Source: Calditrichaceae bacterium
GTDB lineage: Bacteria; Calditrichota; Calditrichia; Calditrichales; Calditrichaceae
Direction: 5' to 3'
NCBI GenBank assembly: GCA_030622395.1
Contig: JAUXGF010000011.1
Span: 1 to 14,099 of the forward strand
DNA length: 14,099 bases
Below the pieces are notes generated by a model. That model saw only the letters and a program-made list of their open reading frames with translations, was not told the origin of the DNA and searched no databases. Positions 14,071 through 14,099 of the stretch are shown here, piece after piece. Numbering within the stretch: position 1 is the first letter of the stretch; each line of letters starts with the position of its first letter. The translations under genes were made by a program, and so were the position numbers.

Positions 14071-14099
14071 TAAATCGGGATCGCGCCACTCCGCAGGAG
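14071..14099. repeat. Start of a further repeat copy, cut by the window edge
   Basis: The last 29 bases match 9825-9853 of copy A with one difference (T/C). In copy A this segment runs on into the inverted left end of the element family, so another unit probably continues beyond the window. Confidence 0.7.

Overview
The window is an AT-rich bacterial chromosome segment (roughly 35-40% G+C by eye) and probably comes from an uncultured or poorly sampled member of the Fibrobacteres-Chlorobi-Bacteroidetes (FCB) group or a neighbouring phylum. The clues are a primary-type sigma factor without region 1.1, a secreted bleomycin-hydrolase-like C1 peptidase, an all-alpha dimeric-type dUTPase, and intergenic elements that begin GTCATTT and end AAATGAC. 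This placement is an inference from gene style, and the phylum cannot be fixed from the window alone.

Region by region: (1) 1-4475, minus strand: clpC, then pgi (glucose-6-phosphate isomerase), then the 5' end of an rpoD/sigA-type sigma gene that runs off the left edge. A strong terminator separates clpC from pgi, and a GC-rich structured segment separates pgi from the sigma gene. Two near-identical CRP/FNR-type dyads sit just upstream of a predicted promoter for the sigma gene. (2) 4476-5066: a long AT-rich gene-free stretch holding the clpC promoter, a 10-bp inverted repeat and the promoter of the next gene. (3) 5067-7013: a small outer-membrane beta-barrel-like protein (+) convergent with an exported C1 cysteine peptidase (-). 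(4) 7182-8758: a cyclic-nucleotide-binding-domain protein without a DNA-binding domain, overlapping by 16 nt an AI-2E/PerM-family membrane protein. (5) 8759-10069: a 133-aa four-helix membrane protein set between two repeat-filled intergenic regions. (6) 10070-13131: an apparent operon of a thiamine-binding MTH1187/YkoF-like protein, an active HtrA/DegP-type periplasmic protease, and a tandem HtrA paralogue in which all three catalytic residues are replaced while both PDZ domains remain. (7) 13293-13757: a dimeric-type dUTPase, followed by a repeat-rich tail to the window end.

The common theme is protein quality control: cytoplasmic ClpC, periplasmic HtrA with a pseudoprotease partner, and an exported cysteine peptidase. 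The most unusual items are the HtrA pseudoprotease, the tandem CRP-like operators at the sigma gene, the cNMP-sensor/transporter overlap, and the habit of the intergenic DNA to contain unrelated 7-bp tandem repeats plus nested inverted-repeat (MITE/REP-like) elements.
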